From positions 30,388-94,387 of the forward strand of contig NZ_JAAQPH010000023.1 of the NCBI RefSeq assembly GCF_011683915.1: DNA of 64,000 nt, read 5' to 3'. Within the stretch, counting starts at the first letter, position 1. Every line of letters begins with the position of its first letter. This document shows, one piece after another, positions 18,051 to 26,960 of the stretch. Both the position numbers and the translations under genes were made by a program. This stretch comes from Pelagibius litoralis (GTDB lineage Bacteria > Pseudomonadota > Alphaproteobacteria > Kiloniellales > Kiloniellaceae). The notes beneath the pieces were generated by a model, which was given only the letters and a program-made list of their open reading frames with translations, was not told where the DNA came from and did no database searches.

Positions 18051-19760
18051 ATGGTCCGGCGACTGCGGTTGATCAGCGGCTTGATTCTCTTCTGCTATGT
18101 GCTGACCCATCTTTTGAACCTGGTTTTGGGCTTGGTGTCTTTTGACGCCCTGGAGGCGGGGCGCGCGGTTTTCATCGCGTTCTGGCGCTCCTGGCCTCTG
18201 ACGGGGCTGCTCTATGGCGCCTTGCTGGTCCATCTGGTCCTGGCGCTCTATGCCATTTTTGCCCGCGAGCGCTGGGCCATGCCGACGGTCGAGGCGCTGC
18301 GCTATCTGCTGGGCGTGCTGATCGTGCCGCTGGCGATGCTGCATGTTCTGGGCACCCGCTTTGCCCATGAGATCTACGGCGTGGCGGACAGCTACCTCTA
18401 TATCGTCACTGTGCAGTGGGCCTTCGATATCACCACCGCGATACAGCAAACCAGCTTGGTCCTCGTCGTTTGGCTGCACGGTTGTATCGGCCTGCATCTC
18501 TGGTTGCGTCTCAAGGGCTGGTATGGCGCTGTCGCCGCACCCGGCTTGGCGTTTGCGGTTCTGATCCCGACCCTGGCCCTGGGCGGATACCTGGTGTCCG
18601 GCCGGGACGTCCTGCGCCTCGCCCAGGACAGCGATTGGCTGTCGGCCGTGATGCAGGAGGCCAATGCGCTTTCGCGCGAGCAGATCGCCGAAGTCTTGGG
18701 CCTGCGCGACCTCCTGGTGATCGGCTTCTTCGTCCTGCTGCTGGCGACGGTGCTGCTGCGCCTGGCGTGGCGCTTTTGGAAGCAGCGGCGCGGCATGGCC
18801 AGGCTGACCTATCCCGGCAACCGCCAGGTCGCCGTCGCCAAGGGCACGACGGTGCTGGAGGCCAGCCGGATCGGCGGCATCGCCCATGCGTCGGTCTGCG
18901 GCGGCCGCGGGCGTTGCTCGACCTGCCGGGTGCGCGTTGGCCGTGGCGGGGTCGCGCTGCCGCCGCCCGACGCCGACGAGCGCCGGGTTCTGGCCCGGGT
19001 CGGGGCCGCCCCAAACGTGCGACTGGCCTGCCAGACAGCGGTCTTCGCCGACTGCGAGGTGATACCATTGCTGCCGGCGGCGGCCGGCCCCCGCCAGGCA
19101 AGGCCGCGGCCGGGCTATCTGCAGGGCGACGAACGCGAGATAGCGATCCTCTTTGCCGATCTGCGGGGTTTCACGACACTGTCGGAAGACCGCCTGCCTT
19201 ACGACGTGGTCTTTGTGCTCAACCGGTATTTCACCGCCATGGGCACGGCCGTGGAAGAGGCTGGAGGGCGCATCGACAAGTTCATCGGCGACGGCGTGAT
19301 GGCGCTCTTTGGGATCGAGCGGGGGGTCGTCATCGGCAGCCGTAACGCCCTGGAGGCGGCGCGGCGCATGGCCCAGCATCTGGACGAACTGAACGAAAGC
19401 CTCGCCTCAGACTTGGCGCAGCCTCTGCGCATCGGTATCGGTCTCCACTCCGGCTCGGTGATCGTGGGTGAGATGGGCTATGGCCGCGCGACCTCGGTGA
19501 CGGCGATCGGCGATGCGGTCAACACCGCCAGCAGGCTGGAGGCCCTGACCAAGGATTTCAACGCACAACTCATCGTGTCGGCGCCCCTGGCCGGTCACGC
19601 GGGTGTGGATCTCAGCGCCTTCGCCAGCCACCAGATCGATGTACGCGGTCGCTCAGCACCGCTCGACATTCATGTGCTGGACGACGCCCGGGCCTTGCCA
19701 ACAGGGGCCGTGCCGGTCGAGGCAATACAAGCAAAGGCAAGTCAGGCGGAAAAAATCTAG
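18051..19760 (+). CDS. membrane-anchored [2Fe-2S] adenylate/guanylate cyclase
   Basis: 569 residues from ATG 18051, chosen for GAAGGGAACGAA just upstream; an earlier in-frame GTG at 18012 lacks an RBS and abuts repeat R1. Three parts. Residues 1-245: about six membrane helices with several intramembrane histidines (THLLN, VHLVLAL, LHVLG, WLHGCIGLHLWLR), reminiscent of di-heme cytochrome b anchors. Residues 255-345: ferredoxin domain with CGGRGRCSTC and a later RLACQT, giving C-x5-C-x2-C...C. Residues 365-550: class III cyclase domain with FADLRGFTTLSE and FIGDGVMALFG (metal aspartates), IDKF lysine and AIGDAVNTASRLE (transition-state Asn/Arg). Redox control of cAMP synthesis is inferred. Stop shares CTAG with the convergent TPR gene. 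Confidence 0.88.
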   Translation: MVRRLRLISGLILFCYVLTHLLNLVLGLVSFDALEAGRAVFIAFWRSWPLTGLLYGALLVHLVLALYAIFARERWAMPTVEALRYLLGVLIVPLAMLHVLGTRFAHEIYGVADSYLYIVTVQWAFDITTAIQQTSLVLVVWLHGCIGLHLWLRLKGWYGAVAAPGLAFAVLIPTLALGGYLVSGRDVLRLAQDSDWLSAVMQEANALSREQIAEVLGLRDLLVIGFFVLLLATVLLRLAWRFWKQRRGMARLTYPGNRQVAVAKGTTVLEASRIGGIAHASVCGGRGRCSTCRVRVGRGGVALPPPDADERRVLARVGAAPNVRLACQTAVFADCEVIPLLPAAAGPRQARPRPGYLQGDEREIAILFADLRGFTTLSEDRLPYDVVFVLNRYFTAMGTAVEEAGGRIDKFIGDGVMALFGIERGVVIGSRNALEAARRMAQHLDELNESLASDLAQPLRIGIGLHSGSVIVGEMGYGRATSVTAIGDAVNTASRLEALTKDFNAQLIVSAPLAGHAGVDLSAFASHQIDVRGRSAPLDIHVLDDARALPTGAVPVEAIQAKASQAEKI

Positions 19761-20227
19761 CTTCCCGCTTTTGCCTTGTAGGCCGCGATCGCGTTCTTCA
19801 ACTCGGTGTATTCCTCGCAACCGAAGAAACAGGCCCCGTCCAGAACATCCAGTCGTTCTTCTGCCTTGGCCAGGTCGCCCAGGGTCAGATAAAGCTCACC
19901 CAGGTATTCGTTGGCGCCGCGATGCTTCGGTTTCAGCTTCAGCGCCGCTTCGTAGTGGCTCAGCGCAACGTCGTTGTTTTTGAGCTGCCGGTTGCTGTAG
20001 CCCAGCAGATTGAACGCGTCGGCATTTTCCTTGTCGGAAGCGACGACCTGTTCCAGCAGGGGGATGGCGCCGGCGTACTGGCCGTCGTCGATCATCTGCT
20101 TGGCGCGGGTGTAGTTCGGATCCAACGGCTTATCCGGCGTGGAATCGCTGCCTGCGGCCAGCGCCGATCCGGTGGCGAGGGCAAAAGTGAGGGCAAAAGG
20201 CGTGATCAATCGGGTGAATCTATTCAT
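19757..20227 (-). CDS. secreted TPR-repeat protein
   Basis: 156 residues. Signal peptide MNRFTRLITPFALTFALATG ending ALAAG, so periplasmic. Two to three TPR units follow (YAGAIPLLEQVVASDKENAD, AFNLLGYSNRQLKNNDVALS, YEAALKLKPKHRGANEYLGE), plus a C-terminal pair of cysteines in GACFFGCEEY. TPRs mediate protein contacts. Convergent with the cyclase gene, the two TAG stops overlapping in the palindrome CTAG. Confidence 0.82.
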   Translation of the reverse strand: MNRFTRLITPFALTFALATGSALAAGSDSTPDKPLDPNYTRAKQMIDDGQYAGAIPLLEQVVASDKENADAFNLLGYSNRQLKNNDVALSHYEAALKLKPKHRGANEYLGELYLTLGDLAKAEERLDVLDGACFFGCEEYTELKNAIAAYKAKAGS

Positions 20228-20403
20228 CGCGTCTCAAATCCTTCCAGCATCTTCCAAGAAAGGGGTTTTGCTTGCGCAGAAACCTTCCTTCCCGATGTCG
20301 TTCACACGGCGCGTCACCAATATGGCCAGGACTCCCGGCGGAACCAAGTCAAAAGCCGTTGATCGGCGGGGCGTTCCAGGCAAGGGTGCTGCCGTCGCCT
20401 TGG

Positions 20404-20973
20404 TTATTTGCCGGGTGGGACGGGCAGGATCTGCTCCACGGCGGCGATGATTTTCCGGTCCAGCGGGGGCGTCCGGGTGCTCCATCCCGCAACCACCGCG
20501 CCATCGGGCGCGATCAGGAACTTGTGGAAGTTCCAGCGTGGCCGACCTTCGCGGCCCAACTCCCCCTCAATCCAGCGATAGAGCGGATGGGCCTCGCGCC
20601 CGATCACCCGCTGCTTTTCCGTCATCGGAAAGTTGATGCCGAAGTTGACCTCGCAGAATTCCTTGATTTCCTTGGCGCTGCCCGGCTCCTGATTCATGAA
20701 ATCGTTGGATGGCACGCCCAGAACCACGAGGCCGCGCTCGCCATAGCGCTCCCATAGGCTTTGCAGGCCGGCATATTGATGGGTGAAACCGCAGCGCGAG
20801 GCCGTGTTTACCAGCAAGATGGCTTTCCCCGCATAGGTAGAGAGCGGCAGGGCCTCTCCTTCGATCGAGGTGAAGCCGAAGTCGTGCGCCGAGGTTGCGC
20901 CGGCCGGTGCCGGGCCGCTGGACAGCAGTCCGGCGACGGCGAGGGTGGCAAGGGCAAGACCGCGCAGGCGCAT
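20404..20973 (-). CDS. glutathione peroxidase family protein, exported
   Basis: 189 residues from ATG 20973, which opens a signal peptide (MRLRGLALATLAVAGLLSSG ... PAGATSA); longer in-frame starts would bury it. The peroxidatic residue is cysteine, not selenocysteine (NTASRCGFT), and the partner motifs FMNQEPGS and WNFHKFLI hold the Gln and Trp of the catalytic site. Cys-GPx enzymes usually reduce hydroperoxides with thioredoxin. The signal peptide places it in the periplasm, which is less common for this family. Confidence 0.88.
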   Translation of the reverse strand: MRLRGLALATLAVAGLLSSGPAPAGATSAHDFGFTSIEGEALPLSTYAGKAILLVNTASRCGFTHQYAGLQSLWERYGERGLVVLGVPSNDFMNQEPGSAKEIKEFCEVNFGINFPMTEKQRVIGREAHPLYRWIEGELGREGRPRWNFHKFLIAPDGAVVAGWSTRTPPLDRKIIAAVEQILPVPPGK

Positions 20974-21102
20974 AAAAAGAGACCTTCCGGCAGGCTCGGC
21001 AGGGGCGTTGTTCTGCATCAGGGGACGTCTCGCGCAACCATACATGATCTATTGTACGCAAGATGTCTGGGAGCGGATGTTGGAAAAAGGGGTGGATTGC
21101 GA

Positions 21103-21699
21103 TCAGTCCGAAGCGTATTCGCTCAGCAATTGGGCCGGATCTTCGCAATCGATTACCCGTTTTGCGATCTCGTAGTCGAAACCCTGGCGGCCGAGGGCGG
21201 CCAGATCGCGGTCGCGCCGCCCGGCGCGGTCTTCTTGGCGGAAGGGGCCGAGACGGCGGCGTTTGGCGTAGGTCAGGGCCGCGGCCAGATCCGGGTTCGG
21301 GCCCGAAGCTTCCTGCGCATCGAACGCCTGGTCGATCAGCGCCGCGGCCACCCCCTTGGCCCGCAGGCGGGCGCGGATCATCGCTTGCGAGGTGCCGCGG
21401 GCGCGCAGGCTGCGCAGCCGCTCCCGGACGAAACGACTGTCATCGAGCACCCCCGCCGCGAGGAAGCGCTGGATCAACCGCTCCACGGCATCAGCGCCTT
21501 CGGCGGGATCGGTACCGTAGAGCCGGGCTGAGAGCGTGACCTTGGCCATCAACAGACGCTTCAGATGGCCGCTCGCCGTATCGTAACGATCGAGATAGTA
21601 GAGGGCTGATCGCTCCAGCGCCTTCGGCGTTGCCTTCAGCGGCTGACGCCGCTTTTTCCGGCGCTTTTCAGGGCCCTGGCCGGACTCGTCCTCGGTCAT
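21103..21699 (-). CDS. recX: RecX family regulatory protein
   Basis: 198 residues from ATG 21699 (MTEDESGQGPEKRRKK). The body has the three-repeat RecX pattern: ALYYLDRYDTASGHLKRLLM, then VERLIQRFLAAGVLDDSRFV and RARGTSQAMIRARLRAKGV, ending in YAKRRRLGPFRQ. RecX binds RecA filaments and limits their activity. recA is not in the window. Divergent from the ABC-2 permease genes with 87 bp between starts. Confidence 0.82.
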   Translation of the reverse strand: MTEDESGQGPEKRRKKRRQPLKATPKALERSALYYLDRYDTASGHLKRLLMAKVTLSARLYGTDPAEGADAVERLIQRFLAAGVLDDSRFVRERLRSLRARGTSQAMIRARLRAKGVAAALIDQAFDAQEASGPNPDLAAALTYAKRRRLGPFRQEDRAGRRDRDLAALGRQGFDYEIAKRVIDCEDPAQLLSEYASD

Positions 21700-21786
21700 C
21701 GCAGGCCCTGGTCCGCCGGGCAGGGGCCGGCTTCTTCGCAGATGCAGCAACATTTGCGTCGCTTGCGCCGGAAGGCGGCTGGGATT

Positions 21787-22614
21787 ATGTCATCGCCCAT
21801 GGAACACCAAAACGTCTCGCTTGCCTCCACCTCGGTCCGCCACATGGGGCCGGTCAATTGGCGTGGTCTTTGGACCCTCTACATGAAGGAAGTCCGGCGT
21901 TTCCTCAACGTCTTTACCCAGACGCTGCTGGCGCCGATGGTCACCACCCTTCTGTTTCTTGCCATTTTCAGTCTCGCCCTGGGCGGCGGCGGGCGCCAGG
22001 TCGGCGGAGTCGATTTTGCGGTCTTCCTCGCCCCCGGGCTGATCATGATGGCGATGGTACAGAATTCCTTCGCCAACACCTCCTCCTCGCTGGTAATCGC
22101 CAAGGTTCAGGGCAATATCGTCGATATCCTGATGCCGCCGCTGTCGGCGGCCGAACTGACCCTGGGCATCGCCGCCGGCGGGATGACCCGCGGCCTGATG
22201 GTCGGGCTGGCGGTGGGGCTGGGGATGCTGTTCTTCGTACCTTTGCAGATTCATGCGCCGCTGTTCATCCTTTTCCATGCCGTCATGGCCTCGCTCATGC
22301 TGGCGCTGCTGGGCATGATCGGCGGCATCTGGTCGGAAAAGTTCGATCACATCGCAGCCGTCACCAACTTTGTCATCACGCCCTTCTCGTTCCTCTCCGG
22401 CACGTTCTACTCCATTGAACGCCTGCCCCCGGTCTGGCAGACCGTGGCGCACTTCAATCCCTTCTTTTACATGATCGACGGGTTCCGCTACGGCTTCATA
22501 GGTCACGCCGACGGGTCCTTGACGATCGGCCTGGCGGTGATGGCGTTGTTCAATCTCTTCCTCTGGACCGTGGCTCACCGGATGTTCGCAACGGGCTATC
22601 GTCTGAAGCCATGA
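21787..22614 (+). CDS. ABC-2 type transporter permease
   Basis: 275 residues from ATG 21787 (MSSPMEHQ; MEHQ at 21799 is an alternative). ABC-2 membrane domain: amphipathic WTLYMKEVRRFLNVFTQTL entry, six hydrophobic segments, and the NodJ-like signature SGTFYSIERLPPVWQTVAHF with FNPFFYMIDGFRYGFIGH near the C-terminus. These permeases export polysaccharides, lipids or drugs with a separate ATPase. No ATP-binding gene is next to it; the next gene is a second permease overlapping by four bases. Confidence 0.88.
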   Translation: MSSPMEHQNVSLASTSVRHMGPVNWRGLWTLYMKEVRRFLNVFTQTLLAPMVTTLLFLAIFSLALGGGGRQVGGVDFAVFLAPGLIMMAMVQNSFANTSSSLVIAKVQGNIVDILMPPLSAAELTLGIAAGGMTRGLMVGLAVGLGMLFFVPLQIHAPLFILFHAVMASLMLALLGMIGGIWSEKFDHIAAVTNFVITPFSFLSGTFYSIERLPPVWQTVAHFNPFFYMIDGFRYGFIGHADGSLTIGLAVMALFNLFLWTVAHRMFATGYRLKP

Positions 22615-23465
22615 GCGGACCCCACACGGTCGCACCCCAAACCGTCGCATCCAAAGCGCTGCTGTCGTTCCGCGCCTGGCGTCCGCCCTCCTATCGCCGC
22701 TTCAATGGGCGCGGCTTCTGGACCCACTACTATCATCGCGGGGTGCTGCGCTTTTTTCGTTTCGGCCTGGAACTGCTGGTCGGGCCGCTGGTTTCCAGCC
22801 TGCTTTTCGTCATGGTTTTCGCGGTGGCTCAGAACGAGCGCGCCGCCATGGTGCCGGGAATCGATCTCATCCAGTTCATCGTGCCGGGCATTATTCTCTA
22901 TGGCATTGCCCACACGGCCTTTGAGAACGCGGCGGCTATGCTGGTTTTCGAGAAGATGGAGGGCATGATCACCGATGTGCAGATGGCCCCGCTCAGCCCC
23001 TTGGAACTGCTGGCGGGCTATGCGCTTTCCTCTGCGACCTGCGGTCTTTCGGTCGGTCTTCTGGTCGGCGGTGCGGCGGCGATCTTTGTGGATTTTTCAT
23101 CTTTCGATGCAAGCTTGGTTCTTGGTTTTGCCGTCGCAACGGCCCTGTTTTTCGGTCTGCTGGGCACCGTCGTCGGGCTTTGGGCCGAGCGATGGGACCA
23201 TTACTCTGCGGTGGAAGGCTTTGTCGTGGTGCCGCTGGGCCTGCTGTCAGGGACCTTTTTTTCGATCGAGCGTTTGCCGGAGGCATTCAGGGAATGGATT
23301 TTCTACAACCCCGTTTTCTACGCAATCGATGGATTTCGCGCCGGACTCATCGGCCACGCGGAAAGCTCGCACAGCGTTGGTTTCGCGGTTTTGGGCGGAC
23401 TGATCCTGGGGCTGGCCCTGCTTGGCTGGCGGCTTTTTGCAGTGGGTTACAAGATCAAACCCTGA
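22611..23465 (+). CDS. ABC-2 type transporter permease, second subunit
   Basis: 284 residues, paralogous to the preceding permease: the same closing pattern SGTFFSIERLPEAFREWIFY, NPVFYAIDGFRAGLIGHAES and C-terminal RLFAVGYKIKP (RMFATGYRLKP in the neighbour). It starts inside the previous gene (ATGA), so the two probably form a heterodimeric channel. The cognate ATPase must be encoded elsewhere. Substrate unknown. Confidence 0.88.
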   Translation: MSGPHTVAPQTVASKALLSFRAWRPPSYRRFNGRGFWTHYYHRGVLRFFRFGLELLVGPLVSSLLFVMVFAVAQNERAAMVPGIDLIQFIVPGIILYGIAHTAFENAAAMLVFEKMEGMITDVQMAPLSPLELLAGYALSSATCGLSVGLLVGGAAAIFVDFSSFDASLVLGFAVATALFFGLLGTVVGLWAERWDHYSAVEGFVVVPLGLLSGTFFSIERLPEAFREWIFYNPVFYAIDGFRAGLIGHAESSHSVGFAVLGGLILGLALLGWRLFAVGYKIKP

Positions 23466-23467
23466 TC

Positions 23468-24391
23468 TTGTTTCGGTCTCTGCTGGCTTCCGGTGCGGTC
23501 CGCTTGGCGCTCAGCCCCCTGTTTCTGGCCGTCTTCCTGGCGGCCTCACTGGCAGATGCCGCCAGCGACCCGCGCTTCACCCAAGGTGTCTTCTGGAAGG
23601 TCGAACGCGACGGCGCCTCGGCCAGCCACATTTTCGGAACCATACATCTGAGCGATCCGCGCCTGCGTGAGCTGCCGGAACAGATCCGCCAGCCCTTCAT
23701 CGCGGCGCACGATGTCGTCTTCGAACTGCCGGACGATCCTGAGGGCCCGGCGCTCATGACCCAGGCCATGATCCTGTCCGACGGGCGTCGGCTCGACGAT
23801 ATCCTGGGGCCGGACCTTTTCGCCCAGGTGGTCGGGGCCGCGGCCCGCTATGGACTGGCGCCCCAGGCTCTCAGGCCCCTGAAACCCTGGGCGCTGAGCG
23901 TGTTCCTGGTTGCGCCGCCTGCCGAATTGGCGCGCAAGGCCCAGGGCGAGCAAAGCCTGGATGAGTGGCTGCGCAGCGAGGCGCAGCGCCGCGGCAAAGC
24001 AGTCCACGGTCTGGAAAGCTTCCGCGAACAGATCGCGGTATTCAACGGAATGACCGAGGCTGAGCAGGTCGCCATGGTGCGTGATCTGGTGGCCGACAGC
24101 GCCAAGGCGGAAGCGGAGTTTGCAAAACTCCTGCAGGCCTACATGAAGAGCGATATCGGCGCGATCTTTGCCCAGATGAACGACATGTCGGGGGTCAGTG
24201 ACCAGGCGGCTGCCCGGCGCTTCCTGCAGCGCCTGATCTACGACCGCAATGTCACCATGGTGTCGCGCATGCAGACCTATCTGACCAAGGGCAATGCCTT
24301 TGTCGCCATCGGCGCGGCCCATCTGCCGGGCGAGGGCGGGGTTCTCGACCTCCTGGAAAAGCAAGGCTACCGGGTGACGCGGGTCTACTAG
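23468..24391 (+). CDS. TraB/GumN family protein, copy 1
   Basis: About 307 residues if translation starts at TTG 23468, directly after the permease stop; the start is uncertain because no ATG precedes the signal peptide (LLASGAVRLALSPLFLAVFL, then AASLADAAS). Family motifs: GTIHLSDPRLRELP near residue 58 and GAAHLPGEGGVLDLLEKQGY at the C-terminus, the paired GxxH and histidine motifs of the TraB/GumN (Tiki-related) fold. Some members are metal-dependent proteases; activity here is unproven. A paralogue follows at 24647. The stop TAG is part of the CTAG terminus of repeat R2. Confidence 0.78.
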   Translation: MFRSLLASGAVRLALSPLFLAVFLAASLADAASDPRFTQGVFWKVERDGASASHIFGTIHLSDPRLRELPEQIRQPFIAAHDVVFELPDDPEGPALMTQAMILSDGRRLDDILGPDLFAQVVGAAARYGLAPQALRPLKPWALSVFLVAPPAELARKAQGEQSLDEWLRSEAQRRGKAVHGLESFREQIAVFNGMTEAEQVAMVRDLVADSAKAEAEFAKLLQAYMKSDIGAIFAQMNDMSGVSDQAAARRFLQRLIYDRNVTMVSRMQTYLTKGNAFVAIGAAHLPGEGGVLDLLEKQGYRVTRVY

Positions 24392-24536
24392 AGTCCTTTC
24401 GATTTAGACGGCACCGGCCCGCTCCCCCTCCCGGCCACCCATTGGGATAATCGACCCATGGGATATTGGGGGTGGCCGCGAGGGGAGCGGACTGGAACCG
24501 CTTCGACGTAAGTCGAAAACGTTCCAGAGGCCCTAA
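24388..24536. repeat. R2 MITE-like repeat, copy A
   Basis: Begins CTAGAGTCCTTTCGATTTA and continues with a GC-rich palindrome arm of about 25 bp whose partner arm (24463-24492 region) is partly mismatched. It ends with CGACGTAAGTCGAAAACG and a decayed terminus near CCCTAA. It lies between the tandem TraB/GumN genes, and its left CTAG is the stop codon of the first. The same sequence with a perfect palindrome is at 53715-53844. Confidence 0.85.
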
Positions 24537-24646
24537 ACGGTTTGCCCGAATCTTAAGATTTCCGGCCCAGACTGGGTGTAACCGGCGGACGATCCCGGGG
24601 GATCGATCGCCGGGTTTGCGCATCGTCTGACAATCGGGAATCCGCC

Positions 24647-25579
24647 ATGACTGGAAATCGACCGGTAAAGCCGCTTTGCACCACCTTCGGCGCGCCGTTC
24701 CTGGCACTTTTCGTGGTGTTCTGGTCGGGTCTGGCCGCCGCTTCCGACGACCATCCGGTCAGGCATGGCGAGGGCCGCCTCTGGCGGATCGAGCGTGCCG
24801 ACGCGCCGCCAAGCCATGTCATGGGCACCATCCACGTCACCGATCCGCGGGTGCGTGATCTGCCGGCGCCGATCCGCAAAGCCTTTGAGTCCTCCGAGCA
24901 AGCCGCCTTTGAGCTGCTGTTCGATCCGGAGGAAAGCCAGGCCATCAGCCGGGCCCAGCAACTGCCGGCGCAAAAGCCGCTGGCCAAGCTGTTGGACCGG
25001 GAGACTTACGAGAAAGTCGTTTCCCTGGCGGCGCAGTATGGCATCGCGAAAAGAGATCTGGAGCGCATGCAGCCTTGGGCCCTGGCGCTGCTCTTTCAGA
25101 CACCGCCGGAGGAAGCCAAAAGGCGCCTGGATGGCGACCTCATCCTGGACCGCTGGCTCATCCAGTGGGCTTACGACCTCGGCATGCAGGTCGTGGCCCT
25201 GGAGAAAGTCGAGGAGCAGGTCGCCGCTTTGGAGTCCGCCCAGTCCAGCGATCAGACCGCGATGCTGCGCGAGGTTCTGGCGCAGTTGGACGAAGATCCG
25301 GGGGCTCATGCCGCCCTGGTGGAACAGTATCTGGCCGGCAACATGGCGATGGCCTACCGACGGGTCGAAAAGATGGCGTGGGAGGATAGCGAACCCGGCA
25401 CCCGCGCCTTCAAGGAGGCCTTCCTCGATCTGCGCAACCGCACCATGGTCGAGCGTATGTTGCCGTTACTGAAGCGCGGCAAGGCCTTCGTTGCCGTCGG
25501 GGCCCTGCATATGCCGGGCGACGAGGGCATTCTCCACCTCTTGGAACAGCAGGGCTACCGGGTAACGCGGCTCCACTGA
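24647..25579 (+). CDS. TraB/GumN family protein, copy 2
   Basis: 310 residues. Signal peptide in the first 33 residues (FGAPFLALFVVFWSGLAAAS). Motifs parallel to copy 1: MGTIHVTDPRVRDLP and GALHMPGDEGILHLLEQQGY. Copies share order and spacing throughout, so they arose by tandem duplication and diverged; repeat R2 copy A separates them. Convergent, 6 bp apart, with the nitroreductase-like gene. Confidence 0.85.
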   Translation: MTGNRPVKPLCTTFGAPFLALFVVFWSGLAAASDDHPVRHGEGRLWRIERADAPPSHVMGTIHVTDPRVRDLPAPIRKAFESSEQAAFELLFDPEESQAISRAQQLPAQKPLAKLLDRETYEKVVSLAAQYGIAKRDLERMQPWALALLFQTPPEEAKRRLDGDLILDRWLIQWAYDLGMQVVALEKVEEQVAALESAQSSDQTAMLREVLAQLDEDPGAHAALVEQYLAGNMAMAYRRVEKMAWEDSEPGTRAFKEAFLDLRNRTMVERMLPLLKRGKAFVAVGALHMPGDEGILHLLEQQGYRVTRLH

Positions 25580-25585
25580 CGACTG

Positions 25586-26668
25586 TCAGGCGATCACGGC
25601 CTCCAACGGGCGGCGTAGCGATTTCGGCAGGCGCGGGCCGTAGCCGAAACGCACGACGAGGTTCGGCCGCCGACCGCCGATCCTGAGCAGTGTCTGCAGT
25701 TCGCCGCGCACAGCCGGAACCTCGACGGCTTGATTGACGAAGGCCTGCTTCAGTCCGTCCGCGGTTGCCTGCAGGGCGAAACGCTGATAAGCGCGGCCGG
25801 CATTGAACCAGCCTTCCCGGTCGTCGGTGCGCGCGACGAAAACGGCGACGCCGGCGGAGGAGCGGATCTGTGCGGCGTATTTGTCGTTCTCCGAATCCTT
25901 GTCGAAAAACAGGTCGAACAAAGGCGCCCCGATCCAGCGCGGCAATTCCGGATTGCCTGAGGTCGCGCTGTAAATACCGTCTCCTGCGGCAAGGGCGTGG
26001 CCGGGATTGAAGCGGATCCAGTGCTTCAGTTCGGCCAGGAAGGCCGGGTCATCCATCTGGCGGCTGTTGCCTTCGATGACCAGGGCCAGGATGTCCTCTC
26101 GGCTTTTGTCATCGGTAAGCAGGATCGTCTCCACCGCGTATCTTTTCGCCGCAAGGGGGAGCCGATCCAGTATCGCGCCCGGTACCGCTTTGCCGTCATA
26201 GGCGGCGCGGCTGCACTGCCGGGCCGGTATCGCCGCGAAGAGGCCTGTCTCTTCGCGCGGCGCTGGCGAGAGGTCGACCGAGATATGGCCTTGTCCAATG
26301 CTCTCGAAGATGACGTCGCCGGCCATGCCCCTGGCTTTTGCCGCGATGGCCAGGTTTTCCGCAGCGCAGCCCAGGCTGGCGAAGAGATGATGGTCGTCCG
26401 GGTCGACGACCGGGGTGCGCCGTGTGAAGTCCGGCAGGATGTCGATACCCCGTTCCTGCAAACGGAATGTCCAGGGCTGGGTGTTGTGGCCATTTGCGGC
26501 CAGGGTGGCATAGCGGACCAGTTCGCGAAAATCCGGATTGACCGGCAAGGGCCGTGTCATCTCCGCCACCGCCGCCTGGTAGGCCGTGGGATCATAGGAG
26601 CAGCCGCCGAGCAAAAGCGCTGCACCGCCAAGGGCGGAACTGCCGATGAACCGGCGCCGGTCAAGCAT
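25586..26668 (-). CDS. Acg-like nitroreductase family protein, Tat/lipoprotein signal
   Basis: 360 residues from ATG 26668, the start that exposes the export signal. RRRFIGSSALGGAALLLGGC combines a twin-arginine motif with a lipobox (LLGGC), indicating a Tat-exported lipoprotein. The mature part has ATLAANGHNTQPWTFRL near residue 55, the N-terminal nitroreductase/Acg signature, and a second half with RSSAGVAVFVARTDD and FNAGRAYQRFALQATADGL. Acg proteins are internally duplicated nitroreductases with reduced or no flavin reactivity. Physiological role unknown; possible redox or flavin-storage function. Confidence 0.75.
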   Translation of the reverse strand: MLDRRRFIGSSALGGAALLLGGCSYDPTAYQAAVAEMTRPLPVNPDFRELVRYATLAANGHNTQPWTFRLQERGIDILPDFTRRTPVVDPDDHHLFASLGCAAENLAIAAKARGMAGDVIFESIGQGHISVDLSPAPREETGLFAAIPARQCSRAAYDGKAVPGAILDRLPLAAKRYAVETILLTDDKSREDILALVIEGNSRQMDDPAFLAELKHWIRFNPGHALAAGDGIYSATSGNPELPRWIGAPLFDLFFDKDSENDKYAAQIRSSAGVAVFVARTDDREGWFNAGRAYQRFALQATADGLKQAFVNQAVEVPAVRGELQTLLRIGGRRPNLVVRFGYGPRLPKSLRRPLEAVIA

Positions 26669-26786
26669 GCCTTCCCGCTTCGCCTCCTTCTGTCTGCGCG
26701 ATGGAGACTGCGGTGTCCGGGCGCCAGCGGCCATGATCTCGGTCAAGCAGGCCTGGCTTCCAGGCGGCGCGGGCCTGGCGATCCGG

Positions 26787-26815
26787 TTGACAGGGGGCCG
26801 CATTCTGCCAATAGT
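26787..26815 (+). promoter_or_regulatory. candidate sigma-70 promoter of argD-argF-hslO
   Basis: TTGACA (26787-26792), 17-bp spacer, AATAGT (26810-26815). Expected transcription start near 26822 leaves a leader of about 139 nt before argD. The 292 bp between the nitroreductase gene and argD holds nothing else recognisable. Confidence 0.5.
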
Positions 26816-26960
26816 GTCGCCCCTTCAGCCTTTGGTGAAAGCCGCACAGGCTTTGAAAAGGCTTGAATACTCGCCCAAAGCCAAGTGATTCTAAGGTTTG
26901 ACCCCTCTGGGCCGGACCGGGCGAAAGCTGTTGGTGGCCCTGAATTTAGGAGTTTGGTCC

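Noticed and set aside
19757..19760. CTAG shared by the cyclase and TPR stops as another R2 insertion
   Set aside because: No R2 terminal sequence on either side; simply convergent stops overlapping in a palindrome.
20404..20973. Selenoprotein glutathione peroxidase
   Set aside because: The active-site codon encodes cysteine and there is no in-frame TGA at that position.
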